From NCBI GenBank assembly GCA_022822725.1, contig JAJEAN010000006.1, positions 41,850 through 105,849 on the forward strand: 64,000 bases of DNA, given 5' to 3'. Positions within the stretch are counted from its first letter, which is position 1, and every line of letters begins with the position of its first letter. This document shows positions 51,089 to 60,532 of this stretch, in pieces. The notes under the pieces were generated by a model. The model was given only the letters and a program-made list of their open reading frames with translations. It searched no databases and had not been told where the DNA came from. The DNA comes from Candidatus Latescibacterota bacterium (lineage in GTDB: Bacteria > JAAXHH01). The translations under genes were made by a program, and so were the position numbers.

Positions 51089-52171
51089 ATGCAACTGGGC
51101 ATGGTCGGACTCGGCCGGATGGGCGGCAACATGACGCGGCGGCTGTTGCGCGGCGGGCACGAAGTCGTCGTGTACGACCACAGCGGCGAAGCGGTCGGCC
51201 AGGCGGAGCAAGCCGGCGCCACGGGCGCTTCGACCCTCCACGATCTCGTAACCTCGCTCCACCCGCCACGGTCGGTCTGGATCATGGTCCCGGCAGGCGA
51301 CGCCACGGAACGGGCCGTCGATGAACTGTCCGGACTGTTGTCTCCCGGCGATACCGTCATTGACGGCGGGAACACCTACTTCAAGGACGACGTAGCCCGC
51401 GCGGACCGGTTGTCCGCCAGGGGCCTGCACTATGTCGACGTGGGAACGAGCGGCGGCGTGTGGGGCCTCGAGCGGGGGTATTGCATGACCATCGGGGGAC
51501 CGGCGGAGGTCGTCGAGCGCCTGGCCCCGCTGTTCGAAACCATGGCGCCCGGTCCCGGGCAGGACGACGGGCAGGACGACGGGCAGGACGACCAGCAGGA
51601 CGACGGGCGTGACATCGGTCAGGACACCGGGCAGGTCACCGGTTATGAATCCGGCGACGCACCGGGTTCGGCCGGCGCACCTCCTTCGACGGCTCGCAGG
51701 GGCTACGTCCACGTGGGACCGGCCGGCGCGGGACACTTCGTCAAGATGATCCACAACGGGATCGAATACGGCATGATGCAGGCCTTTGCCGAGGGCCTGG
51801 AAATCCTGCGTGAATCGGGTTCCGACCGCGTGGACCCGCGCCATCGGTACGACCTGGACCTGCACGACATCGCCGAGGTCTGGCGCCACGGTAGCGTGGT
51901 CAGTTCCTGGCTGCTGGATCTGCTGGAAATCGCCCTGCGCGAGGACAAGGACCTCTCAGACTACTCCGGATACGTGCAGGACTCCGGGGAGGGACGGTGG
52001 ACGGTGCAGACGGCCATCGAGGAGGACGTGCCCGCCCACGTGCTCACGGCATCGCTCTTCACGCGGTTCCAGTCGCGGCAGGAGCAGTCCTACGCCATGC
52101 GAGTGCTTTCCGCCCTGCGCCACCAGTTCGGCGGTCACGTGGAGCAGAAGAAAACCGGGGGAGGGCCATGA
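51089..52171 (+). CDS. gnd: 6-phosphogluconate dehydrogenase-like protein with low-complexity insertion
   Basis: [79 protein letters not shown]. Confidence 0.92.
   Translation: MQLGMVGLGRMGGNMTRRLLRGGHEVVVYDHSGEAVGQAEQAGATGASTLHDLVTSLHPPRSVWIMVPAGDATERAVDELSGLLSPGDTVIDGGNTYFKDDVARADRLSARGLHYVDVGTSGGVWGLERGYCMTIGGPAEVVERLAPLFETMAPGPGQDDGQDDGQDDQQDDGRDIGQDTGQVTGYESGDAPGSAGAPPSTARRGYVHVGPAGAGHFVKMIHNGIEYGMMQAFAEGLEILRESGSDRVDPRHRYDLDLHDIAEVWRHGSVVSSWLLDLLEIALREDKDLSDYSGYVQDSGEGRWTVQTAIEEDVPAHVLTASLFTRFQSRQEQSYAMRVLSALRHQFGGHVEQKKTGGGP
51557..51640 (+). repeat. In-frame 12-bp tandem repeat (GQDD)n inside gnd
   Basis: gggcaggacgac x3 plus decayed copies; peptide [26 protein letters not shown]. 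Confidence 0.95.
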
Positions 52172-52821
52172 TCCAGATCGCTCCGTCCATCCTGTCGGCG
52201 GATTTCACCCGCCTGGCTGATGAGGTCCGGACCGTGGAGCACGCGGGCGCGGACCGGATACACATCGACGTCATGGACGGCCGGTTCGTCCCGAACATCT
52301 CCATGGGACCCTTCATCGTCGAGGCTATCGACTCGCTGACGGATCTCCCGCTGGAAGCCCACCTGATGATCGAGGAACCGGACCGTTATGTCGACGTCTT
52401 CCTGGAAGCCGGGGCAGACGTGATCATCGTGCACCAGGAGAATACGGTCCACCTGCACCGCGTAATCCAGTCCGTCCGGGAGCGGGGCAAACAGGCCGGG
52501 GTCGCCCTGAATCCGGCCACGCCCGCCCGGGTCCTCGACGGGATCATCGACGAACTCGATCTCGTTCTGGTCATGTCCGTCAACCCGGGGTTCTCGGGCC
52601 AGCGGTTCATCACGTCCGTCCTGCCGAAGATCCGCGAGATACGAAAAACCCTGACGGACCGGGAGATCGCGTGCGACCTGGAGGTGGACGGCGGCGTGAA
52701 TGCCGAAACCGCACCGGCCGTCGTGTCGGCGGGCGCAAACGTCCTGGTGGCCGCCACGGCCGTATTCAGGCATCCGGACGGCGCCGCCGAAGGCATCAGG
52801 ACGCTGCGCAGCCCGGACTGA
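52168..52821 (+). CDS. rpe: Ribulose-phosphate 3-epimerase
   Basis: [57 protein letters not shown] overlap with gnd stop. Confidence 0.97.
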   Translation: MIQIAPSILSADFTRLADEVRTVEHAGADRIHIDVMDGRFVPNISMGPFIVEAIDSLTDLPLEAHLMIEEPDRYVDVFLEAGADVIIVHQENTVHLHRVIQSVRERGKQAGVALNPATPARVLDGIIDELDLVLVMSVNPGFSGQRFITSVLPKIREIRKTLTDREIACDLEVDGGVNAETAPAVVSAGANVLVAATAVFRHPDGAAEGIRTLRSPD

Positions 52822-52836
52822 CCTTTCGCATTTCCC

Positions 52837-54258
52837 TCAAACCACCGCCCTTTTCCAGGTTCCCTTGAAAAAGCGCCTGAGTGTGAGCAGGCCCTGCAGA
52901 ATCGCCGCGGCGAGCCAGGCGATCCAGATGCCCGTCACGTCGAGTCCGAGGGGGAAGGCGAGGACGTAGGAAAACACGAGCATGATGCCCCACTGGGAGA
53001 AGAGGGTGTAGTACAGCGACGGACGGGTCTCGCCGCCACCGGCCAGCACGCCGCTGGCCACGATGGACAGCGCGGAAAAGACCTGGGCGATGGCGAAGAA
53101 ACGCAGCATGACCGAACTGATGCCCAGGACCGTCTCGTCCGTCGTGAATACGGCCGCGATCCCCTGGGCGAAAACCCAGATCAGGGCCGAGCCGGCCCCG
53201 ATAACGATCATGCAGAGCAGGATCGTCTGCCCGCCGTATTGCTCCGCCGACCGGATCTGCCGGCCACCCAGCCGCTGTCCGACCAGGGAGTTCGCCGCGA
53301 CCGAGAAGGCCAGGGCGGGCATGATCGCGAAGAGGCGTATCTGGAAACCCACGGTCAGGGCCGCAATGGCGGCCGTGGGGCGGCTTACGCCCGATATAAC
53401 GCGGTACAGGAGCACGCGCGCGCCGTTGCGGAAGAAGCCGGACGCACCGGAGGGCAGGCCGATGTCGAGCATGCGGGACATGATGTTCCAGTCCGGCTTG
53501 ACGCGCCATTTCCTCGAGAGGCGCACCTGGCCGCGGCCCCGGACCAGGATCGCCAGCCCGATGACGCATCCCGCCAGCCGCGAGACGATCATGCCCACGG
53601 CCGCGCCGGCCACACCGAGCGCGGGCACTACCCAGGCGCCGAAGATGAACGCGTAGGAGGTCACGCACTTCACGATGATGACGATGACGGAGATCTTCAG
53701 CGGCGTGCGGGTGTCGCCCACGCCCCCGAAGATGGCGCTCATCACGTAGTTGAGAATCATGAAAAGCATGCCCGCGAAGTAGAGCCTAAGGAAGAGTATG
53801 CCGTGGGTAATGACCTCTTCCGGCGCACCGAGCAGGACCAGCGCGGGCCGCGTGAGCACGATACTGACGGCGGCGAGGCCCAGGGCCAGGTAAGTGCCCA
53901 TCAGGATCGCCTGCTGGCCCGTCCGGCTCACGTCGTCGTGACGGCCCGCCCCGTAGTACTGGGCCACCAGCGTCCGCGTCCCTCCGGTGATCGAAATGGC
54001 CATGACCATGACGATGAATACGATCTGCCGGCTCATGCCGATGGCGGAAATCGCCGCGGGGCCCAGGAATCCCACGAAGTAGATGTCTATGAGACCTTCT
54101 GTGGCGTCGATCAGCGAAGCGACGACGACGGGCCAGGCGATGGCCCAGACGTGACGGAGGACCTGGGAGGGCGGGACCTCGTTGTCAGCCGGTTTCGGGG
54201 AATCGGCGGCATGGTCGGGCATGGGATTGAATGTATTCCGCCGGCAGCGAACCGGCAA
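52837..54258 (-). CDS. MATE family efflux transporter
   Basis: IDIYFVGFLGPAAISAIGMSRQIVFIVMVMAISITGGTRTLVAQYYGAGR, about 12 TM helices. Confidence 0.92.
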   Translation of the reverse strand: MPVRCRRNTFNPMPDHAADSPKPADNEVPPSQVLRHVWAIAWPVVVASLIDATEGLIDIYFVGFLGPAAISAIGMSRQIVFIVMVMAISITGGTRTLVAQYYGAGRHDDVSRTGQQAILMGTYLALGLAAVSIVLTRPALVLLGAPEEVITHGILFLRLYFAGMLFMILNYVMSAIFGGVGDTRTPLKISVIVIIVKCVTSYAFIFGAWVVPALGVAGAAVGMIVSRLAGCVIGLAILVRGRGQVRLSRKWRVKPDWNIMSRMLDIGLPSGASGFFRNGARVLLYRVISGVSRPTAAIAALTVGFQIRLFAIMPALAFSVAANSLVGQRLGGRQIRSAEQYGGQTILLCMIVIGAGSALIWVFAQGIAAVFTTDETVLGISSVMLRFFAIAQVFSALSIVASGVLAGGGETRPSLYYTLFSQWGIMLVFSYVLAFPLGLDVTGIWIAWLAAAILQGLLTLRRFFKGTWKRAVV

Positions 54259-54403
54259 GGCAATTCAGCCAGTGCCCAATGCCACCCAAGTTGTTGATGG
54301 CGCAACAGATAAGAAAAGGGATGACAGCGTAAACGGTTCGCAGTATATCTACATTGTCACGGATTTGAAACCCGCAACCGGACATGGACATACCCGAAGG
54401 AAT

Positions 54404-54417
54404 GCGCTTCGAAGCGC
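54404..54417. promoter_or_regulatory. Perfect palindrome GCGCTTCGAAGCGC upstream of the SBP gene
   Basis: Direct reading, about 8 nt before the ATG at 54425; could act in the 5' leader. Confidence 0.35.
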
Positions 54418-54424
54418 GGGAGGC

Positions 54425-55717
54425 ATGAAGATGCATGGAATGCGAGGATCGATCTTCTCCTGGGGGCCCTGGCTGTCGATCGTCCTGATGATTACCTTCC
54501 TGTTGGCGTGCGGCAGTGAGGACCCGGTATCGCCCGAACCGCCTGAACCGCCTGAGCCGGTCGAACAGCCCGCGCTCAAGATCGGGCTGTTGATCGATCT
54601 GTCGCAAGGTGGTTCGGAACACGGCGTCCTCATGAGGCGGGGATTCGAAATGGCGATAGCGCACGTCAACGAGGTGGGTGTGCTCGGAGAACCGGTCGAG
54701 GGCGTGGTGGCCGATACGGAGTTGAACGCCGAAACGGCGGTAGCCGAGGCGATGGACCTTATCGAGAAGGAGGGCGTCCACGCGATCGTAGGTGCCTGGG
54801 CGAGTTCCTCGACGTTGGCCATTGTGGACGAAGTGGTCGCGGACGCCGGCATTCCCATGATCTCTCCGGCCTCTTCATCTCCCATGCTCACGACCGCCAT
54901 GGATAATGATTTCCTGTTTCGCACCACCCTGTCCGACCTCGACCAGGGGCCGGTCCTCGCAAAGATCACGCTGGAACTGGGATACGGCAACGTGGGCATG
55001 ATCTACCGCGACGACGTCTGGGGCCGGGGCATTGCGGACGCTTTCGAAAATGCCTGGGAAGGCAAGCTCATCCGGGTCGCGGCGGATCCCGAAAAGACGA
55101 CCCTCGTGGAGGAGCTCAAAGAGAGCAAGGGCGTCCTCGAAGACACGCAGGCGCTGATCGTTCTCGCTTTTCAACCCCAGCAGGAAACCATCGTGCAGGA
55201 AGCGCTGGACAACGGCTTCTACGACGTATTTGTCTTCGGCCCCACCGGACGCAGCCTGGACCTGATCCGGTCCATCGGTCCCGAGCACCTCGCCGGGATG
55301 ATCGGTACGTCGCCCGGTTCCTCTCAGGACACGCCCTCGGCGATCGCGTGGGAGAACGGGTACAAAAGCGCCTTCGGCAGCAATCCTCCACCATTCCCCT
55401 ATGTGAAGCAGACCTTTGACGCAACCGTGGCGCTGGCCCTGGCGGCCCAGGCGGCGGGAAGGCTGGAAGGTACGGCCATCCGGGACCAGTTGCGGACGAT
55501 CGGAAGGCCACCCGGCGAACTCGTTATTGCCGAGGCGAGCAGCATCGCAAACGGGTTGCGCATCCTGGCCGACGGCGGCGCGATCAACTACGAAGGCGCG
55601 GCCATGCCCCTGGACTGGGACGCAAACGGCGATCTGGCCACGGGTTTCGTCGCGGTCTGGCAATTCACCCCGGCCGCCACGATCGAAGTCATCCGGGTCG
55701 AACCCTTCGGCCAGTGA
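54425..55717 (+). CDS. Lipoprotein periplasmic-binding (Leu/Ile/Val-type, type I fold) protein
   Basis: Lipobox LLACGSED, PEPPEPPEPVEQP linker, LKIGLLIDLSQGGSEHGVLMRRGFEMAIAHVNE, YGNVGMIYRDDVWGRGIADAFE. Confidence 0.88.
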   Translation: MKMHGMRGSIFSWGPWLSIVLMITFLLACGSEDPVSPEPPEPPEPVEQPALKIGLLIDLSQGGSEHGVLMRRGFEMAIAHVNEVGVLGEPVEGVVADTELNAETAVAEAMDLIEKEGVHAIVGAWASSSTLAIVDEVVADAGIPMISPASSSPMLTTAMDNDFLFRTTLSDLDQGPVLAKITLELGYGNVGMIYRDDVWGRGIADAFENAWEGKLIRVAADPEKTTLVEELKESKGVLEDTQALIVLAFQPQQETIVQEALDNGFYDVFVFGPTGRSLDLIRSIGPEHLAGMIGTSPGSSQDTPSAIAWENGYKSAFGSNPPPFPYVKQTFDATVALALAAQAAGRLEGTAIRDQLRTIGRPPGELVIAEASSIANGLRILADGGAINYEGAAMPLDWDANGDLATGFVAVWQFTPAATIEVIRVEPFGQ

Positions 55718-55745
55718 TTCCACCGGTTGGCACGACAAGCGAAAA

Positions 55746-55770
55746 GGGGATTGCGCATGTACGCAACCCC
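55746..55770. terminator. Stem-loop terminator-like hairpin between the SBP gene and tRNA-Glu
   Basis: ggggattgcg-catgta-cgcaacccc with one bulge; no clear U-tract. Confidence 0.45.
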
Positions 55771-55795
55771 CTCTGCCATTTCCGGTTGTAATACA

Positions 55796-55870
55796 TGACC
55801 CCAACGGGATTTGAACCCGTGTTGCCGCCGTGAAAGGGCGGTGTCCTTGGCCAGGCTAGACGATGGGGTC
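55796..55870 (-). tRNA. tRNA-Glu (anticodon TTC)
   Basis: Reverse complement GACCCCATCGTCTAGCCTGGCCAAGGACACCGCCCTTTCACGGCGGCAACACGGGTTCAAATCCCGTTGGGGTCA; CTTTCAC anticodon loop; CCA not encoded. Confidence 0.95.
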
Positions 55871-55927
55871 GCGACCTTCCAAAGCCGTCCTAAAATAGCC
55901 GACGGACCCTGAAAACGCAAGCCTTTT

Positions 55928-57169
55928 TTACCCTTCGTAACCCATATCCTTCCAGACGCGCAGCGCGTACGGGACGTGCTCCGGATCCGGTTCGCGACGG
56001 CCCAGAATACTGGGCGGAGGCTGGCCCGGACCGGCATGTTTCGGCCAGGGCGACCAGTGGTCGTTCTCCCAGGGTTCCCGGGCGGCCTCATCCCTGAAAT
56101 CGGGCACTTCGAAGGGACGTCCGTCTTCCAGCGCGCTCTTCCAGGCCAGGATGCCCACGGATGACATGGCCACGCCGCGGTACACGTCCAGGAAGGGTTG
56201 TTCGCCAGAACGGATGGCCCGGGCGAAATGGAAACTGGTCCAGAAGTCGCCGCCGCCATGGCCGGCCTCGCGGGCGAGATCGCCGTGCTCGGGCCAGTCC
56301 GGCCTGTAGACCCGTTCCGCTTCCTCCCCGGGCTCCAGGTGCCAAGGCTCATGCCACACTCGCACCTCACCGGGTCCGAAGTACCCCGGTCCCCGGGTGA
56401 TCTCCATGGCGCCGCGCTCTCCGTGCACGCGGTACCAGTTGCTGTGGCCGGGCAGGCCGAGTCCGAAGAGCCGGAAGACCGCGCCGTTGTCCATACGGCA
56501 GAGGATGACGGAACCGGGATCTCCCCTCCTGAGGGTGAGGGTGCGCTCGGGCCGGGCGATGGCCAGGGCGTTCACGCCGACCGGCCGCGTGTCGGTGATG
56601 TATACCAGTGGCGCCAGGGCGTGGGTGCAGTAATAGGTGGATGGGATCCACGCACGCCAGTGGTCGAACCCCGGCGAAATGCGCAGGCTCGCGTCCCGTG
56701 ACATGGGGTGGTTGTACTCTCCTTCGGCATAGGTGACTTCGCCGATCTCTCCCTCGCGATAGAGCCGGTGCATTTCCTGGTTGAATACGGTGTAGGGGTA
56801 GTTCTCGGCCAGCATGTAGATCCGGCCGGACGCCTCCACGGCCCGGCAGAGGGCGACCCCCTCCGCGAGCGTGCCGTTGCAGGCGGTCTCGCTCATGACG
56901 TGCTTGCCCGCCCGCAGGGCCTCTATGGCGAACGGCGCGTGCTCGTGGAAGTAGTTGGCCAGGACCACGGCGTCCATGTCGTGGGCGAGGAATGCGTCGT
57001 AGTCGGTGTACGCGGCGACGGACAGTTCGCCGGCCAACTCGCGCAACCGCTCCTCCCAGGTATCGCACAGCGCGACGAGTTCCATGCCCACGGCGCCGGA
57101 CGCGCTTTGTGCGAAGCTCTTCCCGCGTCCCACGCCCACCACGCCGACGCGGATCGGCTGGTTGCTCAT
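55928..57169 (-). CDS. Gfo/Idh/MocA family oxidoreductase
   Basis: IRVGVVGVGRGKSFAQSASGAVGMELVALCDTWEERLRELAGEL, HVMSETACNGTLAEGVALC. Confidence 0.9.
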   Translation of the reverse strand: MSNQPIRVGVVGVGRGKSFAQSASGAVGMELVALCDTWEERLRELAGELSVAAYTDYDAFLAHDMDAVVLANYFHEHAPFAIEALRAGKHVMSETACNGTLAEGVALCRAVEASGRIYMLAENYPYTVFNQEMHRLYREGEIGEVTYAEGEYNHPMSRDASLRISPGFDHWRAWIPSTYYCTHALAPLVYITDTRPVGVNALAIARPERTLTLRRGDPGSVILCRMDNGAVFRLFGLGLPGHSNWYRVHGERGAMEITRGPGYFGPGEVRVWHEPWHLEPGEEAERVYRPDWPEHGDLAREAGHGGGDFWTSFHFARAIRSGEQPFLDVYRGVAMSSVGILAWKSALEDGRPFEVPDFRDEAAREPWENDHWSPWPKHAGPGQPPPSILGRREPDPEHVPYALRVWKDMGYEG

Positions 57170-57196
57170 GGTGTGTCTCCCTTCATGCCGCGTGCT

Positions 57197-57901
57197 TTAA
57201 GACAGGCCGATAAGCCCGGGAACGTCCGTAAGCCGCCGGATGGAGGGCAGGCGATAGCGGCCGTACTTCTCGTACCGGTCGATGAGCAGGGCGTCCAGGC
57301 CGACGCGCTCGGCCGGCAGGATGTCCTCCTCCGGATAGTCCCCGATGTAGAGAATCCTGTCGACCGGCGCTTCCGCGCGGTCAATGGCCATGCGGAAGAT
57401 CCTCTCGTCGGGTTTTTCGCAACCGGCTTCGGCGGAAACCACGAGAAAGGAGAAATACCGGTCCAATTCATGCCGCTTGAGCACGTGAGAGAGGTGTTCC
57501 GACCAGTTCGACAGCACGCCGAGACGCAAACCGCGGGCCTTCAGTTTTTCCAGCGTGGGCCGTACGTCGCCGTACACGTCCAGGTACCTGCCGTCCTGAA
57601 ACCGGTCGTAGTATTGTTGCAATCCGGGCAGCAGGTCACCCTCGATACCCGCAGTAGCGAAAACGTGGGCATAAAGATCCAGGAAGTACCGCCGCGTCTG
57701 CTCCGGCGTGCTCATGCGGCCGTCGCGCTTGCTGAACCGGGGTTCCTTCATGGCCCTGGAAAGCGCCGCCTTCACCTGGTCCAGCGTGATCGCGGTGCCG
57801 AGTTCACCGGCCGCGACGACGAAGAATTCCTCGAAGAAATCGGGGGAATCCCGGCCAACCAGCGTACCGGCTGCGTCGAAGATCACGGTGTCGTAGAACA
57901 T
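57197..57901 (-). CDS. HAD family hydrolase
   Basis: TVIFDAAGTLVGRDSPDFFEEFF, LGVLSNWSEHLSHVLKRH, CEKPDERIFRMAIDRAEAPVDRILYIGDYPEEDI. Confidence 0.92.
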   Translation of the reverse strand: MFYDTVIFDAAGTLVGRDSPDFFEEFFVVAAGELGTAITLDQVKAALSRAMKEPRFSKRDGRMSTPEQTRRYFLDLYAHVFATAGIEGDLLPGLQQYYDRFQDGRYLDVYGDVRPTLEKLKARGLRLGVLSNWSEHLSHVLKRHELDRYFSFLVVSAEAGCEKPDERIFRMAIDRAEAPVDRILYIGDYPEEDILPAERVGLDALLIDRYEKYGRYRLPSIRRLTDVPGLIGLS

Positions 57902-58013
57902 GGCGCATCCGAAATACCGACTGACTGCGTTTCCTCCGCCCCGTCACTCCGCGGGTCACCCGTTCATTCCCGATTCACTCCGCGAGTCACCTGATTAATC
58001 CCCGGCTCACCCG

Positions 58014-59024
58014 TCATTCCGCGGGCATGCCCCATTTCTCGGCAGCGAGCGGCTTTACGGCGGGGTTTACGAGGCCGTCGTCGGGCCAGCGGCCGCTGAG
58101 GATGGTGACCAGCTGCTTGCCGGCCTTCTTGAAGCGCTCCACGCCGCCCCGTTCCGATGCGGAAGCGTAGTGCGGCGTGAGGACCACCTGTTCCATCGAC
58201 CGGAGCAGGTTGTCCGGGGCGGGCGGTTCCTGCTCCTGCACGTCCAGCCCCGCGCCGGCGAGCCACCCTTCCCGCAGGGCCCGGATCAGCGCCTTCTCGT
58301 CCACGACCTTTCCCCGGCCCGTATTGATGAAGTAGGCGGAAGGCTTCATGTTCCGGAAGTCCCGCTCCCCGATGAGATGATGGGTTCCCGGCCCCAGTGG
58401 CACGTGGCAGGATACGAAGTCCGACTCCTTGAACAGCGTATCCTGGTCCACCATGGTCACTCCCCAGGGGTCGGCGTCAGCCTGGGTGACGAAGGGGTCG
58501 CAGGCGATGACGCGGAGATCGAATCCGGCGGCGATCTTCGCCATGGCCCGGCCGATGTTCCCGAAGGAAACCAGGCCCAGCGTCTGATCGTAAATCGGTT
58601 GAATGGTGCCCCGGCTGACGGGCGTGCCCTCGAGCATGGACCGGTTGATGATCATCAGCCGGCGGGCACAGGCCAGCAGCAGCATCATGGCGTGCTGGGC
58701 GACTTCCCGTTCGAACACACCCTGGATGTTGTATACGATGATGCCCCGCTCCGTGGCCGCTTCCACGTCGATGAAGTCCACGCCGATCCCGCCCGCGCCT
58801 ACGACGCGGATGCGTTCGGGCAGACGTTCCACTTGTTCCCTGTTAAAAACCAGGCCGCCCTGGGTGAAGCCGTCCACGTCCCGGGCTTCCTCGAGCATCT
58901 CCTCGATCGTGCCGTAAGGACGTATCTTGAGCTCGGCGCCGATGGATTCCAGTTCGTCCCTGATGTACTGGTTGGAACCGGGATTGTCGGGATCACCGGG
59001 CGCGAGGATAGTAAAACCAGCCAT
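58014..59024 (-). CDS. D-isomer-specific 2-hydroxyacid dehydrogenase (phosphoglycerate dehydrogenase-like)
   Basis: LGLVSFGNIGRAMAKIAAGFDLRVIACDPF, FINTGRGKVVDEKALIRALREGWLAGAGLDVQEQEP. Confidence 0.92.
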   Translation of the reverse strand: MAGFTILAPGDPDNPGSNQYIRDELESIGAELKIRPYGTIEEMLEEARDVDGFTQGGLVFNREQVERLPERIRVVGAGGIGVDFIDVEAATERGIIVYNIQGVFEREVAQHAMMLLLACARRLMIINRSMLEGTPVSRGTIQPIYDQTLGLVSFGNIGRAMAKIAAGFDLRVIACDPFVTQADADPWGVTMVDQDTLFKESDFVSCHVPLGPGTHHLIGERDFRNMKPSAYFINTGRGKVVDEKALIRALREGWLAGAGLDVQEQEPPAPDNLLRSMEQVVLTPHYASASERGGVERFKKAGKQLVTILSGRWPDDGLVNPAVKPLAAEKWGMPAE

Positions 59025-59133
59025 GCAGACTCCTTCGGAAGATGATATCGGATGATTGCGACCAGTGAAAAATATACCGGTGCGGTGGGATTGGCAATAT
59101 GAGAATTCGATCAGTATCAACGCAGGAGACTAC

Positions 59134-59226
59134 ATGTTATGGCTTGCAATCGTCTGTACGACAATGGTCCTGTCCTGCACCCCGCTTACTCTTCTTCCAC
59201 CACGCCCATTCTCCCTGAATGTTTAG
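59134..59226 (+). CDS. Tiny lipoprotein-like ORF (30 aa), possibly a remnant
   Basis: RBS-like cgcaggagactac then MLWLAIVCTTMVLSCTPLTLLPPRPFSLNV*. Confidence 0.3.
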   Translation: MLWLAIVCTTMVLSCTPLTLLPPRPFSLNV

Positions 59227-59416
59227 GTAGGCCTTGTCTGGAGCATGAGACTAATGTGCCCATTTATCCTGCTGAGTGACATTGCGGTTATCTACTGCGA
59301 GATCGGCGGCGGGAATCCGCAAAGGTATAGAAATCAAATGAGTTGACGTCGAAAGTAACTTCGCGTTATTAAGCTAAGCGGAAGTTATCTTGTAGTTACA
59401 TCGACAAGGTGCATAC

Positions 59417-60216
59417 ATGAATGCGAACCATACCGCCTGTCCAATCTGGGAAACGTCAGCGACTTTCGTCTATTCTGCAACAGCAGACGGCCCGCATTAC
59501 AGTATAGTTTCGCCCCGTGCAGGTGGCAGGTATTGCTACAACCCGGTTGAAAGAGCAGAAAAAAAGATCGCCGATCTTGATGATCATGCGAAGGCGCGTC
59601 TGACGACCTGGTTGATCGAGCAGCGACGGTTGGGCCACGAGTGCCCAGAAATCCGCTCCTATGAAATAGAAACAATTATACAGCGACCTGCTTTATCCGT
59701 CCACGATCGCGCGGATGAGCTATTGAAGTACATTCAGAAAAAAACATTGCACATTGGCAGGGCATTCCTCGCGGGTGATTTCTTGCCGGATATGTTTGCA
59801 TATACAGAAAGTGTTGATTCAGAAGAGTTGCAATACCTGACTGACTACTTGATCAGGAAAGGTTGGTTGGAAACGTCGACCGAAGCTACGATCGCCCTCA
59901 TTGTAACAGTTGAAGGATACACTCGTCTTGCGGAATTGGCGGCCGTCGTCGTGGCATCTTCCCAAGCGTTTCGTGGCCATAGGGAAACTGTGGAGGCGTG
60001 TATTACGAAGCGGGGTTTGCGCGTGGGCGAGGTATCCCCGTGATCTCCTCCTGCTCTAAAGACACTGTTGGTGACGTTCATTTCGACATCAGTCAGGACA
60101 ACCATATTTTGTTGGAAACCCCTATCGAACTAAGGGAACGCCTCACTAATCGCATTGCGGCGGTGATTGGCGATGGGCCGCTTAAATCAGTACTCGAAGG
60201 ACAGGAGAAATCGTAA
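59417..60216 (+). pseudogene. Decayed nucleoside 2-deoxyribosyltransferase-like (DRHyd-like) protein
   Basis: ORF 59417-60043 carries the N-terminal part to ...VVVASSQAF; ORF 59998-60216 carries the C-terminal part YYEAGFARGRGIPVISSCSKDTVGDVHFDISQDNHILLETPIELRERLTNRIAAVIGDGP in another frame; the catalytic middle is missing. Confidence 0.65.
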
Positions 60217-60422
60217 TGACAGAAATCATCTTCGAGGTGATCGAGTCCGATGACGGCGGCTTCGAGGCACGCGCACTCGGATTCAGCATATTCACCCAGG
60301 GCGAGGACTGGGACGATCTGAAGAAGATGGCCAGAGAGGCCGTGCAATGCCATTTCGACGGACAGAGTACGCCCAAGGTAATTAGATTGCACCAGGTCCG
60401 CGACGAAGTCATCGCCGTATGA
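60216..60422 (+). CDS. hicB: HicB-like antitoxin
   Basis: MTEIIFEVIESDDGGFEARALGFSIFTQGEDWDDLKKMAREAVQCHFD; followed with ATGA overlap by a HicA N-terminus. Confidence 0.82.
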   Translation: MTEIIFEVIESDDGGFEARALGFSIFTQGEDWDDLKKMAREAVQCHFDGQSTPKVIRLHQVRDEVIAV

Positions 60423-60532
60423 AACTTCCCAGAGACTTGTCTGGTGAACAAGTTGTCCAACTTCTGAGTCGCCACTACAACTGCCTGATACCGCTGGACT
60501 CGCATAAACCCATGCTTCACCCCGGAGGAACC
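60419..60532 (+). pseudogene. HicA toxin remnant (about first 20 aa), read through into dipeptidase
   Basis: MKLPRDLSGEQVVQLLSRHYNC matches the usual HicA N-terminus; the RNA-binding His region is absent. Confidence 0.7.
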
